From positions 1 to 26,216 of the forward strand of contig CAYVOX010000031.1 in the NCBI GenBank assembly GCA_964453035.1: a stretch of DNA of 26,216 nucleotides, written 5' to 3'. This DNA comes from CAYVOX01 sp964453035 (GTDB lineage Bacteria > Chloroflexota > Anaerolineae > Anaerolineales > Anaerolineaceae). Below are positions 8,804 to 15,699 of the stretch, piece by piece. Every line of letters begins with the position of its first letter. The stretch's first letter is position 1. Both the position numbers and the translations under genes were made by a program. The notes beneath the pieces were generated by a model. That model saw only the letters and a program-made list of their open reading frames with translations. It did not search any database and had not been told where the DNA came from.

Positions 8804-10180
8804 TCACTTCCTTGCGGCGGGGGCAGGGGCAGCGTTATCGAAGCGGGCCAGGTTGTTGAGGAAGACCAACTCAATGCCGGTGTGCGTGGGGCCGTTGCGG
8901 TGCTTGGCAACGATGATTTCGGCAATGTTGGCGCGCGGGTTGTCTTTTTCCATTGCATCAGGGCGGTGGATGAACATAACGATATCCGCGTCCTGCTCCA
9001 GCGAACCGCTTTCGCGCAGGTCGGAAAGCACCGGGCGTTTATCGGCGCGCTGCTCCACCGCTCGCGAGAGCTGGGCTGCCGTGAGCACGGGTACATCCAG
9101 TTCCCGCGCCAACACCTTGAGGTTGCGGGAAATATACGAGACCTCCTGCACGCGGTTATCGTTGCGGGTATCGCCGCTCATCAACTGCAGGTAGTCCACG
9201 ATAATCAAATCCAGGTGGTATTCCAGGTGCAGGCGGCGGCACTTGGTGCGCAGCTGTATGGGGGTGATGGCGGGTGTATCGTCCAGGAAAATCTTGGTAT
9301 CGGAGAGCACTTCGATGGCGTGGGTGAACTTGGGCCATTCGTCTTCGTTGAGCTTGCCGCTGCGCAGGCGCTGGGTATCGATAGCTGTCTCCTGGGCGAT
9401 GAGGCGCTGCACCAGTTGCTCGTTTGACATTTCCAGCGAGAACATGGCGACGTGTTTTTTATGCTTTTGAGCGGCGTTTTTGGCCACCGAGAGCAAAAAG
9501 CCAGTTTTGCCCATGCCCGGGCGCCCGGCTACGATGAGCAAATCCGACTTTTGCAGGCCGCCCAGCAGCCGGTCCAGGTCAATGAGTCCGGTCGGCACGC
9601 CGTAGATTTCATCATCGCGCTGCGATAAACGGTCCACGCGGTCGTACACTTCGCTGAGCACCTGCTGGATGGGCTGCAGATCTTTGCGGACGCGCCGCTC
9701 GCTGATGCCGAAGACGGCTTTTTCAGCGTCGTCAATCACATCATCGATTGGCTTTTGCAGGTCATAGGCCAACTTTGCCATGTCGTTGGCGGAGGTCAGC
9801 ATCCTGCGCCGCAAAGAGGTTTCTTCGATGATGTGCCCGTAAGCATCGGCGTGCAGGGAAGAGGGCGTCTGGTTGATGAGGGTCATGATGTAGGCGGGGC
9901 CGCCTGCATCCGCGAGCTGGTTTTGCTGTTCCAGCTCCTGGCACACCGTCAGGTAGTCAATCGGCGAGCGCCGCTCGTGCAGACGGGTGAACGCCTCCCA
10001 GATCCAGCGGTTGCGGATGATGTAGAAATCATCGGGCTGTAAAAACTGGGCCACATCGAAGTAGGATTCCTGGTTGATGAGCACAGCCCCCAGCACGGCT
10101 TCCTCAGCCTGCCGGCTGTGCGGCTGAGACTGGACTTCGCCGGGGGTGGATTCATCTGGAGGGAAGAAGGGTTCACTCAT
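8804..10180 (-). CDS. dnaB: Replicative DNA helicase DnaB
   Basis: The hexameric 5'-3' helicase of the replication fork. The 458 residues match the family length. The N-terminal primase-interacting domain is seen in SRQAEEAVLGAVLINQESYF and IWEAFTRLHERRSPIDYLT. The RecA-like C-terminal domain has Walker A GRPGMGKTGF near residue 220, the FSLEMSNEQLVQRL helix, Walker B DLIIVDYLQLMSG and SDLRESGSLEQDADIVMFIHR. The tail after RFDNAAPAPAARK is short, and no intein interrupts it. The ATG at 10180 lacks a strong ribosome binding site. The DnaD-like gene begins three bases after its stop and the tandem loader follows, so helicase and loading factors appear co-expressed. About 105 bases separate it from the upstream DUF151 gene. 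Confidence 0.97.
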   Translation of the reverse strand: MSEPFFPPDESTPGEVQSQPHSRQAEEAVLGAVLINQESYFDVAQFLQPDDFYIIRNRWIWEAFTRLHERRSPIDYLTVCQELEQQNQLADAGGPAYIMTLINQTPSSLHADAYGHIIEETSLRRRMLTSANDMAKLAYDLQKPIDDVIDDAEKAVFGISERRVRKDLQPIQQVLSEVYDRVDRLSQRDDEIYGVPTGLIDLDRLLGGLQKSDLLIVAGRPGMGKTGFLLSVAKNAAQKHKKHVAMFSLEMSNEQLVQRLIAQETAIDTQRLRSGKLNEDEWPKFTHAIEVLSDTKIFLDDTPAITPIQLRTKCRRLHLEYHLDLIIVDYLQLMSGDTRNDNRVQEVSYISRNLKVLARELDVPVLTAAQLSRAVEQRADKRPVLSDLRESGSLEQDADIVMFIHRPDAMEKDNPRANIAEIIVAKHRNGPTHTGIELVFLNNLARFDNAAPAPAARK

Positions 10181-10285
10181 GGTTTAACCGTTGGACCTGT
10201 GGCTTTATGGGGTGTGCTCGGGCCGGTTGCGGCAGCTTCATTCCACCACCTGGCTGCCTGCAGCCGGAATCATCGCGGAAAGGGA

Positions 10286-10861
10286 TTACTTATCCGCTTT
10301 GGGTTCGTCTTCGTCCGGCTTTTCTTCATCTTCGCCAGGCGGGGCATCATCAAGGCTCAGGTTTTGCAGGAAATCCTCAAAAACCGACAGGCGCTCTTCG
10401 GTCTCTGCTGCCGCGCCGGAGGCTGCGGATGGTTCCTGGCTCTGGATATCACGCTCCGGTTCAACCCCGGCTGCTTCCATTACTTCGCGCGCCACCAGGA
10501 TGGGCACGCGCGCGCGCACCGCCAGGGCCAGGGCATCGGAGGGGCGGCTGTCTATATTGATGACGCGGTCGTTGGCCTCCACCACCAGGTTGCCGTAGTA
10601 AACATCCTCTTTGAGCGCCACCACCTCTACCCGCATCAGGCGACCATCCAGGGCTTTGAGCACATTTTTGAGCAGGTCATGGGTTTGCGGGCGGGCCACT
10701 TCCACATCCTGCAGGGCGATGGTGATGGCTTCTGCTTCGTACGGGCCAATCCAGATAGAAAGGTAGCGCTCGGCATCCACCTCCCGCAGCACGACGATGC
10801 GCTGCTGGTTGGTGAGCGATACGCGCACACTATCAATGACGACTTCAATCATCCGGGCCAT
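10286..10861 (-). CDS. DUF151 (bifunctional nuclease, BFN) domain protein
   Basis: Encodes 191 residues. Residues 1-135 form the DUF151 domain: MIEVVIDSVRVSLTNQQRIVVL, YLSIWIGPYEAEAI, ALDGRLMRVEVVALKEDVYYG and INIDSRPSDALALAVR. Plant BFN1 of this family shows DNase/RNase activity, but many bacterial members remain uncharacterised, so nuclease activity is only inferred. The last 50 residues are a low-complexity acidic tail (ending DEEKPDEDEPKADK). ATG 10861 is preferred over ATG 10852 because AGGAG lies nine bases upstream. Its own promoter is visible at 10892-10920. It precedes dnaB on the same strand by about 105 bases and may feed transcription into the helicase operon. Confidence 0.92.
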   Translation of the reverse strand: MARMIEVVIDSVRVSLTNQQRIVVLREVDAERYLSIWIGPYEAEAITIALQDVEVARPQTHDLLKNVLKALDGRLMRVEVVALKEDVYYGNLVVEANDRVINIDSRPSDALALAVRARVPILVAREVMEAAGVEPERDIQSQEPSAASGAAAETEERLSVFEDFLQNLSLDDAPPGEDEEKPDEDEPKADK

Positions 10862-10891
10862 GGCGCCTTACTCCTGGTTAAAGGTGTCTTT

Positions 10892-10920
10892 ATTCTAACA
10901 CGGCGGGGGAAGGGATGCAA
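10892..10920 (-). promoter_or_regulatory. Promoter for the DUF151 gene (and possibly dnaB operon)
   Basis: On the minus strand TTGCAT (10920-10915), a 17-base spacer and TAGAAT (10897-10892) form a sigma70-type promoter. TGT immediately before the -10 makes an extended TGnTAGAAT. Transcription would start near 10885, about 24 bases before the ATG at 10861. Confidence 0.6.
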
Positions 10921-10946
10921 CTCAAAGACTATTTTCAACCCATTTC

Positions 10947-11022
10947 TTAAGAATCACTTGTCGTTTTGTTAAAGTTTCAGGTATAATAGAAAAACCTTAA
11001 AATCGTTATGAATTTTTCTTAA
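10947..11022 (+). repeat. Paired TTAA-N18-TTAA units around the response regulator promoter
   Basis: TTAA occurs at 10947, 10969, 10997 and 11019. Each pair is spaced 22 bases (two helical turns), and the two pairs are 50 bases apart. Three of the four copies are preceded by C. The -10 box at 10982 lies between the pairs. Such spacing suits dimer binding by an OmpR-type winged-helix protein, but the units are AT-rich and could be coincidence. Confidence 0.3.
10958..10987 (+). promoter_or_regulatory. Promoter for the response regulator gene
   Basis: TTGTCG (10958-10963), an 18-base spacer and a perfect TATAAT (10982-10987). The predicted start near 10994 leaves a leader of about 190 bases before ATG 11183. 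Confidence 0.6.
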
Positions 11023-11182
11023 CATTAGAATCCATTGCACAACTGCCGCAAGGGTGCCGTTTCTCTCCAGGTGGGATTTGCAGCCCATTTAAGATTTCAT
11101 ACCATCAGGGCATTGAGAGGAACATTTTGAAACGATCCTTGCACCGTATGAACTATCTTTATTAATTTGGTGGAAATAATTT

Positions 11183-11896
11183 ATGAAGGCTAAAATTCTG
11201 CTAGTAGAAGGTAAGCGAGCGGAGAGTCCTTCTTTCCTCGTCGGTCTATCCAGGAAGGGCTTTCAAGTGGAGGGCGTGCCCAACGGCAGCGCTGCCCTGG
11301 CGCGCGTATCGGAAGAGCTTCCGCACCTGGTGATTGTGAACGCGCCTTCCATGCGCACCACGGGCAAGCGTATTTGCCAGTCGCTCAGGGATAAATCTGT
11401 TACCCTGCCGATTGTGCTGATTGTTGATGCCGCTGCCAACAATACCGATAAGGTTGAAGCCAACGTGGTGCTCACTTTGCCGTTTACCCTTCAAAAGCTG
11501 GTCAACCGCATCCGGCCTTTGCTGCCCAATCTTGATCGCAAAGACCTGTTGCAGGTTGGTCCGTTGCAACTGGATACAGAGCAGCGCCTGGTGCGCTGCC
11601 TCAACCGCCAGGCCAAACTGACCCCGCGCCTGGTGGCGCTGCTTAAGATTTTGATGGAACATCCCGGGCAGTTGATTGAGCGCAAGGAATTGTTTATGCA
11701 GGTGTGGGATACGGCTTACACGGTTGACACGCGCACGCTGGATGTGCATATCAGCTGGTTGCGCCAGGCGGTGGAGGACGACCCGCGCCATCCGCGCTTT
11801 ATCAAGACTATTCGAGGTATTGGCTACCGGCTGGATATCGAACCTCCCACCCGCCCGCTCTCGCAGAAATTCCCCGAAGAAAGCCCTGCGGAATAA
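11183..11896 (+). CDS. OmpR-type response regulator with a degenerate receiver domain
   Basis: A 237-residue DNA-binding regulator. The C-terminal winged-helix domain (about 123-217) is canonical: LTPRLVALLKILMEHPGQLIERKEL, then TRTLDVHISWLRQAVEDDP, then FIKTIRGIGYRL. The N-terminal receiver (1-115) keeps the fold pattern but not its chemistry. The usual acidic pair is Glu9-Gly10, the phosphoacceptor Asp is Asn53 (LVIVNAPS), and the usual Lys before Pro-Phe is Leu99 (LTLPF). Normal phosphorylation by a histidine kinase is therefore unlikely; regulation by abundance, ligand or partner binding is inferred. No histidine kinase gene is adjacent. The ATG is preceded by GGTGGA. Repeated TTAA units near its promoter could be autoregulatory sites. 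The gene converges with the decarboxylase operon across a shared terminator. Confidence 0.92.
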   Translation: MKAKILLVEGKRAESPSFLVGLSRKGFQVEGVPNGSAALARVSEELPHLVIVNAPSMRTTGKRICQSLRDKSVTLPIVLIVDAAANNTDKVEANVVLTLPFTLQKLVNRIRPLLPNLDRKDLLQVGPLQLDTEQRLVRCLNRQAKLTPRLVALLKILMEHPGQLIERKELFMQVWDTAYTVDTRTLDVHISWLRQAVEDDPRHPRFIKTIRGIGYRLDIEPPTRPLSQKFPEESPAE

Positions 11897-11936
11897 TCAG
11901 GCTAACCGCGTGGCGATCCCCATCCCCAAAAAACAA

Positions 11937-11962
11937 AACCCCCGGAGAAATTCCCGGGGGTT
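11937..11962. terminator. Bidirectional rho-independent terminator
   Basis: AACCCCCGG and CCGGGGGTT form a nine-base-pair stem with an eight-base loop. On the plus strand it is followed by TTCCTGTTT. On the minus strand it is followed by the T-rich TTTTGTTTTTTG, the complement of 11926-11936. It therefore ends both the response regulator gene (stop at 11896) and the decarboxylase operon (stop at 11986). Confidence 0.85.
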
Positions 11963-11985
11963 CCTGTTTGATACAACTACTTAAG

Positions 11986-13107
11986 CTAAAGTAAACCCGA
12001 TGTGAGCGCAAAGAGCAGGCTACCAGCCACCACGCTGGCAAGCTGCCCGCTGGTGTTGGCTCCCATAGCCTGCATGAGGATGAAGTTGTTGGGGTCTTCT
12101 TCAAGGGCCGTTTTGGCTGCCAGTCGGCCCGCCATGGGGAAGGCGCTGATGCCGCACGCGCCTACCAGGGGGTTGATTTTTCCGCCTGTGACCACCGCCA
12201 GCAGCTTGCCGAAGAGCAGGCCGCCCAGGGTATCAATGATGAAGGCCACCATGCCTAGCGCCAGGATGCCCAGCGTTTGCAGCTTGATGAAGGATTCGGC
12301 TGTCATCGTTGCGCCGATGGTCAATCCCAGGAAGAGGGTTGCCATGTTGATGATTTCATTTTGAGCGGATTTGCTTAGTCTATCCACCACGCCGGCTTCA
12401 CGCAGCAGGTTGCCCAACATGAGCGAGGCGATGAGCGGCGCGGCGTCCGGGGCAATCAGTGCCACCAGGATGGTCACCACGATGGGGAAGAGGATGATGG
12501 TGCGCCGAGAAACCGGCTTGGGCGCGTATTCCATGCGGATGAGGCGCTCTTTGCGGGTGGTGAAGAACTTCATGATGGGAGTCTGGATGATTGGTACCAG
12601 GCTCATGTAGGAGTAGGCCGCCACCGCAATTGGTCCCAGCAGTTCGGGAGCCAGGCGTGTGGTGACGAAAATGGCCGTGGGACCATCAATTGTGCCGATA
12701 GCTGCAATCGAAGCTGATTCGTTGAGCTTGAAGCCCAGCAGTGCGGCCAAAATCCACACGGTATAGATGCCAAAGTGCCCGGCTGCTCCCAGCACCGCCA
12801 TGCTCGGTAGCGCCAGCAGCGGGCGGAAGTCGATCATCGCGCCGACGCCGATGAAGATGAGCAGGGGGAACAATTCGGTTTCAATCCCGGCTTTGTACAG
12901 GATGCCCAGGAAGTTATCGCCGTAGGCTGACATGCCCACGTTGGCGAAGATACACCCAATGCCGATGGGAAGCAGCAGCATTGGTTCGTATTCTTTAACC
13001 ACCGCCAGGGCGATCAATACGCCCCCTACCAGGATCATTACCGCGTTGCCCCAGTAGAAATTTTCGAAACCTTCCGCGAGAATTCTTAAGACTTCATTAA
13101 AGTCCAT
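11986..13107 (-). CDS. mmdB: Na+-translocating decarboxylase, beta subunit (OadB/GcdB/MmdB family)
   Basis: The membrane subunit that decarboxylates carboxybiotin and drives sodium export. The 373 residues form a highly hydrophobic multi-span protein. Family signatures include LLLPIGIGCIFANVG near residue 44, GVGAMIDFRPLLALP near 87, GTIDGPTAIF near 138-147 (Asp141 corresponds to the functionally critical Asp of OadB), NPLVGACGISAFPMAGR near the C-terminus, and MGANTSGQLASVVAG. Length fits the GcdB/MmdB type better than longer OadB proteins. Start ATG 13107 is preceded by GGGGGTGA and lies 13 bases after the biotin-carrier gene. It is the last gene of the operon, followed by the bidirectional terminator. 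Methylmalonyl-CoA as substrate is inferred from the alpha subunit; the symbol is given on that basis. Confidence 0.92.
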   Translation of the reverse strand: MDFNEVLRILAEGFENFYWGNAVMILVGGVLIALAVVKEYEPMLLLPIGIGCIFANVGMSAYGDNFLGILYKAGIETELFPLLIFIGVGAMIDFRPLLALPSMAVLGAAGHFGIYTVWILAALLGFKLNESASIAAIGTIDGPTAIFVTTRLAPELLGPIAVAAYSYMSLVPIIQTPIMKFFTTRKERLIRMEYAPKPVSRRTIILFPIVVTILVALIAPDAAPLIASLMLGNLLREAGVVDRLSKSAQNEIINMATLFLGLTIGATMTAESFIKLQTLGILALGMVAFIIDTLGGLLFGKLLAVVTGGKINPLVGACGISAFPMAGRLAAKTALEEDPNNFILMQAMGANTSGQLASVVAGSLLFALTSGLL

Positions 13108-13120
13108 GAGCGTTCACCCC

Positions 13121-13564
13121 CTAGTCGCCGATCTCGAGCAAAGCCTGGCCGTGTTTGACCTGGTTGCCGGTAGCGACGTGGATTGCCAGGACTTTTCCGT
13201 CGCGTGGAGCATTGAGGGCGTTTTTCATCTTCATCGCTTCCAGAATCAGGACAACCTGCCCTTGCTTCACCGCGTCTCCCACTGCCACGTTGATGCTATC
13301 CACCACGCCCGGCAAGGGGGCTGTGATGAGCGCGCCACCGCTGGTGGATACGGCTGCCGGAGCAGTTGCAGCGGGGCGGGGGGCGGAGGCAGGAGGGGGT
13401 GCCGCAACGACCGGCGCTGCCGCTACAAGCACAGGCGCCGCTTTCTCTTCTTCTGGCCACACTTCAAAGGTCTCGCCTTCGATGGTTGCCAGGATTGGGC
13501 GGCTGGCCAGGTCGCCAACCTCTACCTCGTATGAAATATCATGCACTTTGACTTTAATTTTCAT
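13121..13564 (-). CDS. mmdC: Biotin carboxyl carrier subunit of the decarboxylase
   Basis: Carries the biotin that shuttles CO2 from the carboxyltransferase to the membrane subunit. The 147 residues divide into a small N-terminal beta domain (MKIKVKVHDISYEVEVG, residues 1-40), an Ala/Pro-rich flexible linker (41-75) and a biotinyl domain (76-147). The attachment motif EAMKMKN places the biotinyl lysine at Lys112, 35 residues from the C-terminus, as is typical. Start ATG 13564 lies three bases after the gamma subunit stop with GAGGA overlapping that stop. A stand-alone carrier beside oadB- and oadG-like genes, with no biotin carboxylase gene nearby, supports a decarboxylase rather than an acyl-CoA carboxylase. 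Confidence 0.94.
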   Translation of the reverse strand: MKIKVKVHDISYEVEVGDLASRPILATIEGETFEVWPEEEKAAPVLVAAAPVVAAPPPASAPRPAATAPAAVSTSGGALITAPLPGVVDSINVAVGDAVKQGQVVLILEAMKMKNALNAPRDGKVLAIHVATGNQVKHGQALLEIGD

Positions 13565-13567
13565 TGC

Positions 13568-13936
13568 TTATCCTCGTTTCCGCAGAAAAACCTGGTTTCG
13601 CTGGCTGAACTGGCTGGCGCGTTGCGTGGCCTGCCAGGCGCTGGACTTTTCACCGCTGGAGGGCGGCGCAAGCCGGACGGCGGCCGGACGGATGGCCAGA
13701 GCCACCGCCACCGCCAGGGCAGCCGCCTGAATCTTATCCCGGCTATGATCAACGGCTTCGGGCGCAGCCAGAGCGGGGCTTTCTTCGCCCACCTCAACCG
13801 CCACTTCCTCTGCCTTTTCAACTTTATCCGGAATCTTGACCATCAGTGCCATCAGACCCCAGATGATTATCATCGCAGCAAATAACAGTACGATGCTAAT
13901 CAGCGATATCCACAAGACGGATTCCAGAGTGGTCAT
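13568..13936 (-). CDS. Sodium-pump decarboxylase gamma/delta subunit (OadG family)
   Basis: A small 122-residue subunit thought to tether carboxyltransferase and beta subunit. The N-terminal transmembrane helix spans about residues 7-33 (LWISLISIVLLFAAMIIIWG) and is followed by a KIPDKVEKAEE segment, then an Ala/Glu-rich linker and a basic C-terminus (SQRNQVFLRKRG). This layout is typical of OadG/MmdD/GcdD. The start is preceded by an AGGAG that overlaps the TAA stop of the carboxyltransferase gene. The sequence is weakly conserved, as is normal for the family, so the call leans on membrane topology and position between the alpha and biotin genes. Confidence 0.85.
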   Translation of the reverse strand: MTTLESVLWISLISIVLLFAAMIIIWGLMALMVKIPDKVEKAEEVAVEVGEESPALAAPEAVDHSRDKIQAAALAVAVALAIRPAAVRLAPPSSGEKSSAWQATQRASQFSQRNQVFLRKRG

Positions 13937-13947
13937 GAGCCTCTCCT

Positions 13948-15498
13948 TTACAGCGGAATGTTGCCGTGCTTGCGGGCCGGGGTAATCTCGGTCTTTTCGC
14001 GCAGCGCTGCCAGGGCGGCAATCACGCGCTTGCGGGTTTCCTGCGGCTCGATGACGTCGTCAACGTAACCATCCGCGGCGGCGGCATAGGGGTTGAGGAA
14101 GGTCTTGCGGTATTCACCTACCATCTTGGCCCGTTCGGCAGCCTTGTCCTCGGCAGCTTCGATCTGCTTGCGATAAACGATATTGGCTGCGCCTTCCGGT
14201 CCCATCACGGCGATTTCAGCGCTCGGCCAGGCAAAGGCCACGTCCGCTCCCATCACCTTGGAACTCATCACAATGAAGGCTCCGCCGTAACCTTTGCGCG
14301 TCACCACCTGGATCTTTGGCACAGTGGCCTCGGAGTAGGCAAACAGCACTTTGGCTCCATGGCGGATGACGCCGTTGTGTTCTGAGGTTACGCCCGGCAG
14401 GAAGCCCGGCGAATCGCAGAAGGTGACCAGCGGGATGTTGAAGGCATCGCAGAAGCGCACAAAGCGGGCAATTTTATCGGCTGAGTTCATTTCCATCGAA
14501 CCAGCCATCACCGAGGGTTCCTGCGAGACGATGCCCACCGGGTAACCGCCCATGCGGGCCAGGCCAACAAACGCATTGCGGGCGAAGGTGGCCTGCAGTT
14601 CAAGGAACGTGCCGCGGTCCACGATGCGCTCGACAACCTCATGCATGTTGTAGGGTTCGCTCGGGTTGAGCGGGACAATCGCGTTCAGGGCTGCATCCAT
14701 GCGCTGCGGGTCGTCGCCGGTATCCATGTAAGGCGGGTTTTCGGTGTTGTTGGAAGGCAGGTAGCTCAACACGCGCTGGGCAGTGGCAATGGCTTCCAAA
14801 TCATTCGGCGCGGTGAGGTGAGCCGTTCCGCTGGTGCCCAGGTGTACGGCTGCCCCGCCCAGGCTCTCGAAGTCAACAATTTCGCCCGTCACCGATTTGA
14901 TGACTTCGGGCCCGGTGAGGAACATAAAGGATTGCTTCTCGACCATGATAATCATGTCGCTGACCGCGGGTGAGTAGGCGGCGCCTCCGGCGCACGGGCC
15001 CATCACCAGGCTGATTTGCGGGATAACGCCGGAGTAGAGGGCGTTGCGCCGGAAGATTTGCGCGTAACCCCACAGGCTGCGTACGCCTTCGTGGATGCGC
15101 GCGCCGCCCGAGTCAATCATGCCAACCACCGGCGCGCCGGCGGAAGCCGCCAGGTCCATCAGGCGGGCAATCTTGCGCCCGTGAATTTCACCCAGGGCTC
15201 CGCCCATCACGGTGAAATCCTGCGCGTAAATGTATGTCACGCGCCCGTTGACGGTTCCCCAGCCGGTGATGACACCGTCGGTCTCAATGCGCTCGCCCAC
15301 GCCGAAATCTTCACTGCGGTGAGAGGAATACAATTCCAGTTCATTGAATGAATTTGCGTCGAGTAACTGTAGAATACGTTCGCGGGCGGTCAGCTTCCCT
15401 TTCGCTTTATGTTTTGCGATGCGGTCTTCGCCGCCGGCTTTTTGCGCCTTTGCACGCCTGGCGCGCAATTCCAGAATTCGGGGATCTTCTTCAGCCAT
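13948..15498 (-). CDS. mmdA: Carboxyltransferase (alpha) subunit, methylmalonyl-CoA decarboxylase / propionyl-CoA carboxylase beta type
   Basis: Transfers the carboxyl group from an acyl-CoA, probably (S)-methylmalonyl-CoA, to biotin. The 516 residues match MmdA/PccB (about 510) rather than the longer glutaconyl-CoA enzyme. Motifs seen: GKLTARERILQLLD, YAQDFTVMGGALGEIHGRKI, GMIDSGGARIHEGV, GPCAGGAAYSPAVSDMIIMV, FMFLTGPEVIKSVTGE, then in the second crotonase-like half GILPGV-type FLPGVTSEHNGVIRHGAK and AFAWPSAEIAVMGPEGAANIVYRKQI. The start at 15498 has AAAAGGA six bases upstream. It heads a four-gene operon: alpha, gamma, biotin carrier, beta. The subunit set shows a sodium-pumping decarboxylase; the exact acyl-CoA is inferred. 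Confidence 0.94.
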   Translation of the reverse strand: MAEEDPRILELRARRAKAQKAGGEDRIAKHKAKGKLTARERILQLLDANSFNELELYSSHRSEDFGVGERIETDGVITGWGTVNGRVTYIYAQDFTVMGGALGEIHGRKIARLMDLAASAGAPVVGMIDSGGARIHEGVRSLWGYAQIFRRNALYSGVIPQISLVMGPCAGGAAYSPAVSDMIIMVEKQSFMFLTGPEVIKSVTGEIVDFESLGGAAVHLGTSGTAHLTAPNDLEAIATAQRVLSYLPSNNTENPPYMDTGDDPQRMDAALNAIVPLNPSEPYNMHEVVERIVDRGTFLELQATFARNAFVGLARMGGYPVGIVSQEPSVMAGSMEMNSADKIARFVRFCDAFNIPLVTFCDSPGFLPGVTSEHNGVIRHGAKVLFAYSEATVPKIQVVTRKGYGGAFIVMSSKVMGADVAFAWPSAEIAVMGPEGAANIVYRKQIEAAEDKAAERAKMVGEYRKTFLNPYAAAADGYVDDVIEPQETRKRVIAALAALREKTEITPARKHGNIPL

Positions 15499-15527
15499 AG
15501 CATATCCTTTTCATGTTGTGGAAATTT

Positions 15528-15544
15528 AAATTGTCATACAATTT
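15528..15544 (-). promoter_or_regulatory. Palindromic operator candidate for the decarboxylase operon
   Basis: A perfect inverted repeat, AAATTGT-CAT-ACAATTT, lies between the -10 box (15555-15560) and the start codon at 15498, covering about +4 to +20 of the predicted transcript. The GT-N3-AC core resembles GntR-family operators, but the regulator is unknown. Confidence 0.5.
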
Positions 15545-15554
15545 CGCTTTTTCT

Positions 15555-15563
15555 ATTCTAGCA
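15555..15563 (-). promoter_or_regulatory. Extended -10 promoter of the decarboxylase operon
   Basis: On the minus strand TGCTAGAAT forms an extended -10 (TGn-TAGAAT). Predicted start near 15548, giving a leader of about 50 bases before ATG 15498. No clear -35 is present. Confidence 0.5.
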
Positions 15564-15699
15564 AAAAATCCAGAAGGGGTTGGATGTTTAAAGCACCAAT
15601 TTGCTATGATTTTCATCCTGATTCGTGCATTTACAGGCTGTTTTTGCCAGAAACCCACCATGCCATGCATATCCCCCTGTTTTTGTAGTTCTCTCAGGT

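Larger units (their letters stand above)
10862..11182. other. Divergent intergenic region between DUF151 and response regulator genes
   Basis: The only gene-free stretch above 300 bases and clearly AT-richer than its surroundings. It holds the minus-strand promoter of the DUF151 gene (10892-10920), a plus-strand promoter (10958-10987), a repeated TTAA-N18-TTAA unit (10947-11022), and a leader of about 190 bases before the response regulator. A second TAGAAT at 11026-11031 may be another -10. A GGTGGA ribosome binding site lies about eight bases before ATG 11183. I recognise no known riboswitch or RNA gene in the leader. Confidence 0.7.

Noticed and set aside
8504..9427. Plus-strand open frame of about 300 codons opposite dnaB
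   Set aside because: Fully antisense to dnaB and the DnaD-like gene; rich in His/Gly/Gln from codon shadowing and has no motif.
10226..10265. GGCTGC-type inverted repeat between the DUF151 and dnaB genes considered as a terminator
   Set aside because: The palindrome has almost no loop and no T-tract follows it on the minus strand.
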